Below are positions 24,835 to 35,341 of a stretch of 64,000 nucleotides of DNA, piece by piece. Positions within the stretch are counted from its first letter, which is position 1; each line of letters starts with the position of its first letter. The translations under genes were made by a program, and so were the position numbers. Under the pieces are notes generated by a model, which saw nothing but the letters and a program-made list of their open reading frames with translations, made no database searches and had not been told where the DNA came from. This DNA is from Candidatus Leptofilum proximum (lineage in GTDB: Bacteria; Chloroflexota; Anaerolineae; Promineifilales; Promineifilaceae): positions 3,534,001 through 3,598,000 of the forward strand of contig JADJXK010000002.1 in assembly GCA_016710325.1 (NCBI GenBank). The letters are read 5' to 3'.

Positions 24835-25911
24835 ATGAGTAACAACAACCGTACTGAACCTGTTTATATCGAATCCGCCATGTGCCCCATGCCCATCCGC
24901 GACCGGGGCAGCATCATCCTGGGGCACGGCAGCGGTGGCAAGCTCTCCCACGACCTCATCGCCGAGCGCTTTTTGCCTGCCTTCGACAACCCGGTTTTGC
25001 GCGTCGGCGATGACGCCGGAGTCGTCAAGCTCAATGCCTGCACGCAGCTGGCCATCAGCACCGATTCGCACGTGGTGAAGCCGCTCTTTTTCCCAGGCGG
25101 GGATATCGGCCGTTTGGCCGTAAGCGGCACGGTGAACGACGTGGCCATGATGGGCGCCAATCCGCTGTACCTGACGGTGGGTTTTATCCTGGAAGAGGGG
25201 CTGGAAATTGGCCTGTTGGAGCGGGTGATTGAATCGATGCAGGCAACGGCCGCTGCCGCTGGCGTGCAAATCGTGGCGGGCGACACCAAAGTGGTGGAGC
25301 GCGGCAAAGCCGATGGCCTATACATCAACACCACCGGCGTGGGCCTTATGCTGCCCGCCACCGACATTTCTGGGGCCAACGCCCGGCCCGGCGACGTGGT
25401 GATTGTCTCCGGCACGCTGGGCGATCACGGGATTGCCGTGCTCAGCGCCCGCGGCGAGCTGGGGCTGGAAACCGACATCCAAAGCGACGTTGCCCCGCTC
25501 AACAAGATGATCCTGGACATCCTGGAAGCTACCGACGCCGTGCACGTGCTGCGCGACCCTACACGCGGCGGCCTGGCCACCACCCTCAACGAAATTGCCC
25601 GGCAGTCCGGCGTGGGTATCCTGCTCAACGAAGCGGTCCTGCCGATACGGCCGCAGGTGCGCGCCGCCTGCGAAATGCTCGGCTTTGATCCGCTGATGAT
25701 TGCCAACGAAGGCAAAGTGGTGGCCATCGTGCCCCAGGCCGCTGCTGAAACCGTGCTGGCGGTCATGCGCCAGTCGCCTTACGGTGGGGAAGCGGCCGTT
25801 ATTGGACGGATCATCGAAGAACCGGCCGGTCGCGTCTTGCTGGCAAACCCCTTTGGCAGCAAGCGCATTGTCGATATGCTGATGGGCGAAATTTTGCCGC
25901 GAATTTGTTAA
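24835..25911 (+). CDS. hypE: Hydrogenase maturation protein HypE
   Basis: A 358-residue PurM/AIR-synthetase-like protein. LGHGSGGKLSHDLI near the N terminus, VGDDAGVV, DPTRGGLATTLNEIA, and the essential C-terminal PRIC whose Cys is carbamoylated and dehydrated to thiocyanate. HypF, which supplies the carbamoyl group, is not in the window. Starts 14 bp after hypD. Confidence 0.94.
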   Translation: MSNNNRTEPVYIESAMCPMPIRDRGSIILGHGSGGKLSHDLIAERFLPAFDNPVLRVGDDAGVVKLNACTQLAISTDSHVVKPLFFPGGDIGRLAVSGTVNDVAMMGANPLYLTVGFILEEGLEIGLLERVIESMQATAAAAGVQIVAGDTKVVERGKADGLYINTTGVGLMLPATDISGANARPGDVVIVSGTLGDHGIAVLSARGELGLETDIQSDVAPLNKMILDILEATDAVHVLRDPTRGGLATTLNEIARQSGVGILLNEAVLPIRPQVRAACEMLGFDPLMIANEGKVVAIVPQAAAETVLAVMRQSPYGGEAAVIGRIIEEPAGRVLLANPFGSKRIVDMLMGEILPRIC

Positions 25912-25952
25912 CTGCTGCGCGTGCCCACCCTTCGTCTTATCCAACGGTTTTC

Positions 25953-25986
25953 AGATTGGACCAATCTTTGTAGATTGGTCCAATCT
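25953..25986. terminator. Double AGATTGG/CCAATCT palindrome after hypE
   Basis: Two 15-base units, AGATTGGACCAATCT and its complement AGATTGGTCCAATCT, are separated by TTGT, giving a perfect 15-bp stem. Each unit is also a near-palindrome on its own. It lies 40 bp past the hypE stop. A third unit of the same type is at 29379. No T-run follows, so it may act as a REP-like or processing element as well as a terminator. Confidence 0.65.
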
Positions 25987-26001
25987 CGTGAAGCTACTTA
26001 C

Positions 26002-26136
26002 CTAGGAATTTTCCTCTTCATTTGTCTGCTTTTTAAGCGCTTCTTTCTCTCTTAGCCAGCGCAGGAAGTCATCTTTAGTTTTGGGCGTATATCGAGCGGG
26101 TAGGGGCTGCTTTTTGGCTTTTTCTTCCGGCTTCAT
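26002..26136 (-). CDS. Small charged protein, 44 aa
   Basis: An open frame with a good AGGA site before the ATG encodes MKPEEKAKKQPLPARYTPK, then a short helix around FLRWLREKEALKKQ and an acidic end. No family recognised. The ribosome-binding site and strongly biased Lys/Glu content favour a real gene. It may form a pair with the YozE-like gene upstream. Confidence 0.45.
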   Translation of the reverse strand: MKPEEKAKKQPLPARYTPKTKDDFLRWLREKEALKKQTNEEENS

Positions 26137-26241
26137 TCGAAATTCCTTTTCTTATTGGGTTGGGTGCTCAATCCACTGCTGTTGTTAAGCAAATGACCAT
26201 GCCCGGTGGTGGCACAGGACACAGCTAGACAAGATTTACAA

Positions 26242-26487
26242 TTAGTCTGAAGCATCAAGACCAGCTCGTTTTGCCAGCAGAAATTCTTGCCATGCCTCAT
26301 TAAAAACGGCAATCTGAGCTGGATCGGTGCTGCCAATAACAAGTTCGGCCCAGCGCATATGCTCATCAGATTTGCGCCGCGACGATTTATGATCCGCGTT
26401 CTGCATGCTCGGCAGGCGAGCCAATTCACCGATGAGATCCGTTCGATGCCGCTGTTTAACAAGCCACTCTTCAAATTTTAAAACCAT
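26242..26487 (-). CDS. YozE SAM-like domain small protein
   Basis: An 81-residue protein. The start VLKFEEWLVKQRHRTDLIGE resembles YozE_SAM_like proteins (FYEWL..Q..R.DPIGDLA). It ends with FNEAWQEFLLAKRAGL. AGAGG precedes the ATG at suitable spacing. Family function is unknown; the members are small helical proteins found in many bacteria. Confidence 0.6.
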   Translation of the reverse strand: MVLKFEEWLVKQRHRTDLIGELARLPSMQNADHKSSRRKSDEHMRWAELVIGSTDPAQIAVFNEAWQEFLLAKRAGLDASD

Positions 26488-26538
26488 ATTTCGGCCTCTG
26501 CTTTGCTTCCCTTACCGTCTAACAATCCTGCTGCTTCT

Positions 26539-26790
26539 TCAGGTAAGGATATAGCGTCCCTTATGCTGGCTCAGCGTCAGCGTTCTGGCTTCATTGTTCA
26601 ATTTTCGAGCAACTTCCCAGCCGGTCGCACTGTTTTTAAAAAAGATGTCAAACTGGTCTGTGTCCACTGGCAAGACACAAATTTCACCGGGGCTGGCCAC
26701 GCAGGTGCTGATGAGCGTGCGACCTGTAAATATTTGAGCCTGCACGCTTATCCTTGCGTGGTTGTGGAAGGTTAAATTTATGAGGGTCAT
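26539..26790 (-). CDS. Hypothetical small protein, 83 aa
   Basis: The frame from ATG 26790 (an upstream TTG is also possible) encodes a beta-rich sequence (INLTFHNHARISVQAQIF, CVLPVDTDQFDIFFKN) ending in QHKGRYILT. No family recognised, no clear ribosome-binding site. It could be a real gene, but evidence is only frame length and plausible composition. Confidence 0.35.
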   Translation of the reverse strand: MTLINLTFHNHARISVQAQIFTGRTLISTCVASPGEICVLPVDTDQFDIFFKNSATGWEVARKLNNEARTLTLSQHKGRYILT

Positions 26791-26904
26791 TATTACCGTC
26801 AAGACTGTTTGGCCGGGTACTGTAGAATCGGCCAGGGGACTTGTTTGTTTGGAGATGGGCAGTCAGGTCACAAACAGGACGGTGGAAAGTTGGTGCTTCG
26901 GGAT

Positions 26905-26950
26905 AAAAAACGGCCGTCTCAGAACCCATCAGTTCCAACACGGCCGTTCT
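26905..26950 (-). terminator. Terminator-like hairpin built from two ACGGCCGT octamers
   Basis: On the - strand, downstream of the RRM gene, two copies of the self-complementary octamer (26940-26947 and 26910-26917) can pair across a 22-base loop as AACGGCCGT/ACGGCCGTT, followed directly by TTTTTT. This has the form of a Rho-independent terminator for the RNA-binding protein gene. Confidence 0.55.
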
Positions 26951-27011
26951 CATATTCTGTGATGTGGGCTGGTGTCACGGTTTGTGCCGGACTCAGCCAG
27001 AGAAGATTGTG

Positions 27012-27344
27012 TTAACGGGAACGGCCGTATCCGCCGCGGTTGCTATTGCTGTTACCACCACGAAAACCACCGCTGTTACGCGGCCCGCCGCTGCGTTCTT
27101 CACGCGGCTTTGCCTCGTTTACTTTCAAGGTCCGCCCATCCATTTCCATGTTATCCAGAGCAGAAATTGCGGCATTCGCGGCACTTGTTTCCATCTCTAC
27201 AAAACAGAATCCGCGAAACTGGCCACTCATGCGGTCGGTAATCATATTAACTGATTCTACCGTGCCGTAGGGGGCAAAGAGCTCACGAACTTGTTCTTCG
27301 GTCGCCGTGAATGACAAATTTCCAACATACATTTTCTTAGACAA
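27012..27344 (-). CDS. RRM-type RNA-binding protein with Gly/Arg-rich tail
   Basis: About 110 residues. One RRM with RNP2 MYVGNLSF and RNP1 RGFCFVEM, then KVNEAKPREE and an Arg/Gly/Asn-rich tail (GGFRGGNSNSNRGGYGRSR). These cyanobacterial-Rbp-like proteins are often cold-induced and bind single-stranded RNA. The TTG at 27344 has GGAG at proper distance and gives the usual M-x-K-K-MYVGN start; the ATG at 27332 lacks one. The long 5' leader may be regulatory. Confidence 0.88.
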   Translation of the reverse strand: MSKKMYVGNLSFTATEEQVRELFAPYGTVESVNMITDRMSGQFRGFCFVEMETSAANAAISALDNMEMDGRTLKVNEAKPREERSGGPRNSGGFRGGNSNSNRGGYGRSR

Positions 27345-27482
27345 TTGATTTTCTCCAAAACTTTTCCATATTGGGGGACACAACAAGACGTGACTTTACC
27401 AACGTGGGCTTAAATAACAATCGAAAGAGCATACCCTACTTTAGCAATAAGTCCAACGAAACCATTTATTCGAGGCAAACAC

Positions 27483-29357
27483 TCAGAAACGGCGCTCCAG
27501 GCGCAGCGTGTGTTGGGTTGTGTTTGATGTTTGCTGGTAAATGAGCCGCTGCCGGTTTGTGTCCTGGGTAAAGGTGCCGTCTGAAACCGTCACGCGGTAG
27601 CCGTTGGGATATTGCAGGTTGGGCACAAAAAGTGTGGTAGGGGCGGTAACGGCCGTATCGCCCCTAAACGCCAGTTCAAACACCCCCGTTTTGCGGTCAA
27701 AAGATGCTTTTTGTGGCTCCCCGGCAATGGCGATGGGATACGGCCGTACAAACGCCTGCCATCCTCTTGCCCCGGAATTCAAGTCATTGGGATCACGCTG
27801 CTGGTCGCGGCTGAACAGTGACAAATCTTCGCAGTTCCAGCCGTCGCCGCCGCTGTTACGGTTGTCTGGCGTGTAGTTCCAGATGGTGCCGCTCACCAGA
27901 TTGGCCTCCACGGCGGCAAAGCTGGCGTCCAGGGCGGCAATCTGGTTGCCAAACCAGTTCAGCCAGTAATCCAGTTTCAGCGGCATGTTAAACGGAATGC
28001 CAAACTCGCCCAGCAGCGTGGGTACGCCGCCCATCTGCTGCTGGCTGTTGCGGCGAAAGCGGGCAATCTCGTCCACAAAACTTTGCCGCACCTGGCGCGG
28101 CCCCAGCACCGGTTTGGCCGTCTGGATGTCCACGGTGAAAAACGGCAAAAAGAAGCGCAGGAAGAGGGTGAAGTAATCGTACCAGTGGGCCGCGTTGACG
28201 ACGTTGGGCGCGTCGTCCGGCCCCCAGGTGGGCATGTTCACCAGCGGCGTGGTTTGGGCAAAGATGATCCAGCCAGGATTGATCTGGCGCAGGGCCTGGG
28301 CGTAGCGGTTGATGAACGGCCGTAAATAATCGCGCCCAAAATTGACGGGACGGCCGTTCACCTGCGAAAAATAGTCCGGCTTGAGCAGCTTCGGCTGCCC
28401 CTGGCTGTCTACGTCCCACACGCCATGCGCCTGCCAGATGGGCGTCACGCCGGGCAGCCAGGCGCGCGTCCGCCCGCTGTTTTGCAGTTCTGTGCCCCGC
28501 TGGCGCGGCCCAAACATGCCCGTGCCCCAGCGCGCCACGTGCTGAGGGATTCCCGCGCCCAGGGCCATGCCCTGAAGCGGCGTCGGCGTGGCTCCTGCCC
28601 GCAGGTAAATTTTGCCGTCCGTCTGGGTTAAATCCTGCCAGCCAATATACCCGGCCGATGGCTCGTTCATTGCGCCGATGCCCAGGACGTGTGGCATGCC
28701 CCTCAGCCGCTGCGCCACCTGCTGCATCGCGCCGATGTAGTGCCGCTGCAAATAGTCCTGCGCCGGTTCGCCGTCAATGTGGGTGTTGGGGGCAAAGTCG
28801 CTGCCGCCAAAAAAGAGGGTAAACATCGTGGCGGCGGCTAGCTTGGTATAGTTGCTGGGCCAGATGCGCACGTGCGGTGTGTCGCCGATGGGATGGTATT
28901 CGGCCGCGCCAGACGCCTCAAACTGGGTCACGTCCAGCCCGGCCTTGGCAAAGGTCCAGGCGGGGGCGCCGTCGCCGCTGGCGTGGCGACCCCACACGTC
29001 CTGGTGCGGATCGATGAACAGCAGAAAGCCGTACTCGCCCGCCTTGCGCACGACTGCTTCCAGGTAATCCAGGTACTCTTCGTCGTACTGACCCGGCCCG
29101 TCATGTTCAATGGCTTCCCAGGTGATGACAAAGCGCAAAAAGGTAAGCCCCCAGGCTTTGAGGCGCTGGAAATGTTCGTCGGCTTCTGCCAGGGGAAACG
29201 GCCGTCCCACAAACGACTCGATCTCATCCAGCCCCTCATGCAGCCCTACACCGCCGGACCAGACGGGCACTTTGCTGCCGCCGCCCAGGTTTACGCCGCG
29301 CAAGATGTGGATACGGCCGTCTTCATCCTTAAACCACTCCCCATCGATGTGCAGCAT
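27483..29357 (-). CDS. GH5-like glycosidase (endoglycoceramidase/GH5_12-type)
   Basis: A 624-residue enzyme without a signal peptide. The barrel shows ILRGVNLGGGSKVP, FLRFVITWEAIEH, FIDPHQDVWGR, acid/base Glu in GAMNEPS and nucleophile Glu in LLGEFGIPF. A beta-sandwich-like C-terminal domain follows. PHQDVWGR and NEPSAG are typical of the endoglycoceramidase/glucocerebrosidase-like branch of GH5. A cytoplasmic location suggests action on small glycosides. Substrate is uncertain. Confidence 0.82.
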   Translation of the reverse strand: MLHIDGEWFKDEDGRIHILRGVNLGGGSKVPVWSGGVGLHEGLDEIESFVGRPFPLAEADEHFQRLKAWGLTFLRFVITWEAIEHDGPGQYDEEYLDYLEAVVRKAGEYGFLLFIDPHQDVWGRHASGDGAPAWTFAKAGLDVTQFEASGAAEYHPIGDTPHVRIWPSNYTKLAAATMFTLFFGGSDFAPNTHIDGEPAQDYLQRHYIGAMQQVAQRLRGMPHVLGIGAMNEPSAGYIGWQDLTQTDGKIYLRAGATPTPLQGMALGAGIPQHVARWGTGMFGPRQRGTELQNSGRTRAWLPGVTPIWQAHGVWDVDSQGQPKLLKPDYFSQVNGRPVNFGRDYLRPFINRYAQALRQINPGWIIFAQTTPLVNMPTWGPDDAPNVVNAAHWYDYFTLFLRFFLPFFTVDIQTAKPVLGPRQVRQSFVDEIARFRRNSQQQMGGVPTLLGEFGIPFNMPLKLDYWLNWFGNQIAALDASFAAVEANLVSGTIWNYTPDNRNSGGDGWNCEDLSLFSRDQQRDPNDLNSGARGWQAFVRPYPIAIAGEPQKASFDRKTGVFELAFRGDTAVTAPTTLFVPNLQYPNGYRVTVSDGTFTQDTNRQRLIYQQTSNTTQHTLRLERRF

Positions 29358-29378
29358 GTTTCTGTGCCTTTATTTTTC

Positions 29379-29393
29379 AGATTGGGCCAATCT
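29379..29393. repeat. AGATTGGGCCAATCT palindrome
   Basis: A 15-base palindrome (7-bp arms, one central base) between the uvrA stop and the GH5-like start. It is the same unit as the double copy after hypE at 25953-25986, differing only at the centre. Confidence 0.6.
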
Positions 29394-29417
29394 CAGTAAC
29401 TGAATTGTAGACGGTTA

Positions 29418-32312
<2,895 letters not shown>

Positions 32313-32637
32313 CTGTTTTTCCGTTTGGCACATGCTGTCGGAGTGCTGCGTGACAGAAAATGCCACAAATGACGAACGGTAAATTGAGACATTAAAGCAA
32401 TCTACAATTCTAGCATGTGAGAAAAACAGTGACCATTAACGTTTTGTTATCGCTGGATGTGAAGAAAAACCTCCCGCAGGCTTTATTCAAGAGGGTGATT
32501 TTGGCTATTGTGCATTCTTTTTCATCGTTGGCCATAGCCGCATTAAGTCGTTTTGCTTTTTTCCCGACTCCAAAGCTCAAAAGCAGTACGATTAATTTTA
32601 CGAACTGCGGCGCTCAAAATTCTGTGCTCCTTATGCC
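32313..32637 (+). other. Intergenic region upstream of uvrA
   Basis: No gene is supported. The stretch includes ACCTCCCGCAGG at 32469-32480, a word that also occurs at 45621 and, inverted, at 43891, probably as part of transcript-end hairpins. The uvrA promoter should lie in the first 100 bases; no SOS box was recognised. Confidence 0.4.
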
Positions 32638-33504
32638 TTATCGCTCAAAGAACTCTAGAACCTTTTCAACAAACGCTTCGTGATATTGGGATAGGCCGCC
32701 ATGTCCGGCGTCAGGGTAAAGTATGAGTTCAGCGTTGGGCAAGCGTTGAGCCAGGTCAACAGAATTACTGCTGAGTATCATTTTGTCTGTCTCACCATTT
32801 ACGACAAGAGCTGGGTGCAAAATGCCAGACAGATCCGAAGGTTTCTGCTGTCCCCATGCAGTGATGGCCTTGAGCTGAGAACTGATGGCTTTGAGAGAAG
32901 TCGCTTTATCGCGATTGTGAGTACGTTCCTTTAACCGCTTCAAGAATTGTCGTGCCGCTTTTCGGCCATTGGATGTTCGCGTAAAGAATAGGTAGTATTT
33001 TGGATCTTTGAAGGTCAATATCCCTTTTGCTATATCGCGCAAGGTGATAGAGGTGACTTTGTCGATACCTACACCGCCAGCTGGCCCTGTACCCGCGAGG
33101 ACGATCTTGCGGATAAGCTGCGGCTCCTCTTGCACAATCACCTGGGTGATGAACCCTCCAAGGGAGAATCCAAGGAGATCGACCTGCTCAAACCCTAGTG
33201 CTCGGATAAAGGCGACCGCGTCCCGTGCCATAGCGGCTACAGTGCCTGGTGTCGTGCCCTCTGATGCGCCAACACCCCGGTTGTCAAGTGTGATTATCCT
33301 ACGTTTGGCGGCAATGCCGTCGACAATCCGAGGGTCATAGGTATCCAAATTTCCAGTCAAGTGGTTGAGGAAGATCACTGGCACACCAGTGTCCTGACCA
33401 AGCTCTCGGTATGCGAATTTCACGCCACTAATATCGACGAATTTAGTTTGCGCGTGTTTGTGTGTTGTGCTCAAGCTAGAGTTGTGTTTCTGATATGTTT
33501 CCAT
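32638..33504 (-). CDS. Alpha/beta hydrolase
   Basis: A 288-residue alpha/beta-hydrolase fold protein. Oxyanion region FLNHLTGNLDTYDP, nucleophile elbow GFSLGG, and catalytic His in YPDAGHGGL near residue 270, with an Asp in VNGETDKM. No signal peptide. It resembles hydrolases often paired with MarR or TetR regulators and used against small esters. It lies 63 bp downstream of the marR gene on the same strand, separated by a perfect palindromic operator. Confidence 0.88.
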   Translation of the reverse strand: METYQKHNSSLSTTHKHAQTKFVDISGVKFAYRELGQDTGVPVIFLNHLTGNLDTYDPRIVDGIAAKRRIITLDNRGVGASEGTTPGTVAAMARDAVAFIRALGFEQVDLLGFSLGGFITQVIVQEEPQLIRKIVLAGTGPAGGVGIDKVTSITLRDIAKGILTFKDPKYYLFFTRTSNGRKAARQFLKRLKERTHNRDKATSLKAISSQLKAITAWGQQKPSDLSGILHPALVVNGETDKMILSSNSVDLAQRLPNAELILYPDAGHGGLSQYHEAFVEKVLEFFER

Positions 33505-33535
33505 TTGTTACCTCACTATTGTGTGTCACTTCATA

Positions 33536-33555
33536 TTAAGTGTATATACACTTAA
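33536..33555. promoter_or_regulatory. 20-bp perfect palindrome, candidate MarR operator
   Basis: TTAAGTGTATATACACTTAA lies between marR and the hydrolase, 30 bp upstream of the hydrolase ATG. A related GTATATACAC site precedes marR itself at 34041. MarR proteins bind palindromes of this size, so it is the likely operator controlling the hydrolase. Confidence 0.75.
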
Positions 33556-33567
33556 TTGATAAAAAAA

Positions 33568-34032
33568 TTAAGATAACTGCACTAAAGTTGCTGCTTCGGC
33601 CAAGTGCGCCAGTAATAGCTCTGCGTTGGTTTCACCAATTCCCTTGACCATATCGGATTGGGCCTGCTCCCAAATGGGTAAGGCTTTGAATAAGACTGCT
33701 TCACCTTCGGGAGTTAAGGACACAACTCGGGTGCGCTGGTCGGCACCTGGGGCAATGGTCAGCAAGTCCTGGCGAACCAGGGGCTTAAGATTGCGGCTCA
33801 AGGTTGTTCGATCCAACTCCAGAATCTCAGCCATTTCATTGATGGTTTGTGCACCGGCCGAACATAAAACTGCCAGAATGGTTACCTGGCTCACTCGCAA
33901 GCCGGTCGGCTCAAATAACTTATCATAGTAATTGGTGACTAATCGGGCGGCGCGGCGTAGATTATTGCAGATGCAGACCGGGCCAAGGTGGGCAATCCGT
34001 TCATATTCGGTAAGGGTTGTTTGCTCTGACAT
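33568..34032 (-). CDS. MarR-family transcriptional regulator
   Basis: A 154-residue winged-helix regulator: dimerisation helix NNLRRAARLVTNYYDKLFEP, recognition region AQTINEMAEILELDRTTLSRNLKPLVRQDLL, wing ADQRTRVVSLTPEG. Two Cys residues in GPVCICNN near the N terminus could form a redox switch (inference). The ATG at 34032 is preferred; an upstream in-frame start lies inside the operator. Confidence 0.9.
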   Translation of the reverse strand: MSEQTTLTEYERIAHLGPVCICNNLRRAARLVTNYYDKLFEPTGLRVSQVTILAVLCSAGAQTINEMAEILELDRTTLSRNLKPLVRQDLLTIAPGADQRTRVVSLTPEGEAVLFKALPIWEQAQSDMVKGIGETNAELLLAHLAEAATLVQLS

Positions 34033-34036
34033 GTTT

Positions 34037-34052
34037 AGGAGTATATACACGC
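34037..34052. promoter_or_regulatory. Second GTATATACAC site upstream of marR
   Basis: AGGAGTATATACACGC just before the marR start shares the ten central-right bases of the palindrome at 33536-33555. It fits an autoregulatory operator that overlaps the ribosome-binding region. Confidence 0.6.
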
Positions 34053-34142
34053 ATTTTATTTTGTCAAGAGGTCGTTAAAATTTATCCACTTGCTAATAAA
34101 ACCCAAAACCAACGCTGAGTAACAGGTAAATTCTTAAAAATT

Positions 34143-34176
34143 GAGCCCGTTATGCGGCAACTTTGCCGGGGCTTTT
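34143..34176 (-). terminator. Terminator of the amino-sugar operon
   Basis: On the - strand, AGCCCCGGCAAAGTTGCCG forms a CGGCA/TGCCG stem with outer GCCC/GGGC pairs, and CTCAATTTTT follows. It lies about 55 bp beyond the SIS-domain gene. Confidence 0.55.
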
Positions 34177-34228
34177 CTTTAGCTACCAACATTTGCTTGG
34201 GCGCCGGGTGGGAGGTGGGGAGGGTGAA

Positions 34229-35266
34229 TCAAGTCGTCTTTGTCACCTTGTTCAAACCACGCGGCGCTTCCGTGTTGTACCCTTTGACGCCGGTGAGGTG
34301 GTAGGCAAACAGCTGGGCGGGCACAATGCTCACCAGCGGCGAGAGCCACTCCGGCAAGTCGATGGGCAGGGGGATGGGCGAATTGGCCAATCCCAGCGTC
34401 GCCGCATCGTTGCTAATGATAAGCAGCTCGGCCCGCTTTTCTTCTGCCAGTTTTTGCAGCAGTTCGTGCATGTCTGGCAAAACCGCGCCGGTAGGCGCCA
34501 CGGCCATTACCGGGAAGCCGCGTTCGACGATGGCGATGGGGCCGTGGCGAAAATCGGCTGAAGAGTACGGTTCGGCAACGACGTAGGTGAGTTCCTTGAG
34601 CTTAAGCGACCACTCGAAGGCGGTGGCGTAGTTGTAGCCGCGCCCCAGCACCACACACTGTTCCATGTAGCGGTAACGCTGCGCCAGCTGGCCGATTGTC
34701 TCGTCGTGGGCCAGCACGGCCGTTCCCCAGCCACCCAATCGCTCAATCGCGGCAAACCGCTCTTCGGCCTGGCTCCAGGCGGCCGACAGCATGGCGATGG
34801 CCAGCAGCTGGGTGGTGTACGTTTTGGTGGCGGCTACGGCCGTTTCCACCCCGGCGTGAATGTTGATGACAAAATCGGCCGTTTGCGCCAGCGGTGACTC
34901 CGGCTCGTTGGTGATGGCCAGCGTGGGCTGTCCCTGCCGTTTGCCCTCGGCCACCACGTTCACGATGTCGGGTGACTGCCCCGACTGCGAAATGCCAATC
35001 ACCAGGGCGCTTTGCAGGCGAGGCGGCTGCCGGTAGAGGCTAAACAGCGACGGCGCGGCCAGCGTCACGGGCAGCTGGTTCATTGCCCCCCACAAGTAGC
35101 TGGCGTACCGCGCCGCATTGTCCGACGTGCCGCGCGCGGCAATAAAGGCGTGATGGATGCGCTCCAGTGGCACTGCCCGGGCAATCGCCCGAACCACTTC
35201 CCGGTTTTGCTCGTAGCTGTGCTGCCAGACGGCCGTTTGTTCATGAATCTCAGCGTGCAATGACAT
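34229..35266 (-). CDS. Double SIS-domain aminosugar isomerase/deaminase (GlmS-isomerase/AgaS/GlmD-like)
   Basis: A 345-residue protein with two SIS folds: IAARGTSDNAARYASYL, GISQSGQSPDIV and TNEPESPLA in the first; VLGRGYNYATAFEWSLKLKEL and SSADFRHGPIA in the second. It corresponds to the isomerase half of GlmS without the glutaminase domain. Such stand-alone enzymes deaminate or isomerise glucosamine-6-phosphate to fructose-6-phosphate. The ATG at 35266 follows AGGGG. It follows nagA, completing GlcNAc breakdown. Confidence 0.88.
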   Translation of the reverse strand: MSLHAEIHEQTAVWQHSYEQNREVVRAIARAVPLERIHHAFIAARGTSDNAARYASYLWGAMNQLPVTLAAPSLFSLYRQPPRLQSALVIGISQSGQSPDIVNVVAEGKRQGQPTLAITNEPESPLAQTADFVINIHAGVETAVAATKTYTTQLLAIAMLSAAWSQAEERFAAIERLGGWGTAVLAHDETIGQLAQRYRYMEQCVVLGRGYNYATAFEWSLKLKELTYVVAEPYSSADFRHGPIAIVERGFPVMAVAPTGAVLPDMHELLQKLAEEKRAELLIISNDAATLGLANSPIPLPIDLPEWLSPLVSIVPAQLFAYHLTGVKGYNTEAPRGLNKVTKTT

Positions 35267-35283
35267 AATTTCCCCTATAAAAC

Positions 35284-35341
35284 ATCCACAGATTTCACAG
35301 ATGACACAGATTTTTGCCTTCAATCTGTGAAATCTGTGGAT
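35284..35341. repeat. 19-bp perfect inverted repeat (ATCCACAGATTTCACAGAT)
   Basis: ATCCACAGATTTCACAGAT (35284-35302) and its exact complement (35323-35341) flank a 20-base loop between nagA and the SIS gene; the right arm touches the nagA stop codon. Related words occur at 23346-23372 and 63603-63635. Confidence 0.8.

Noticed and set aside
26684..26953. 89-codon - strand frame
   Set aside because: It overlaps the terminator-like octamer hairpin and the 83-aa hypothetical frame; sequence is low in predicted structure and lacks a start signal.
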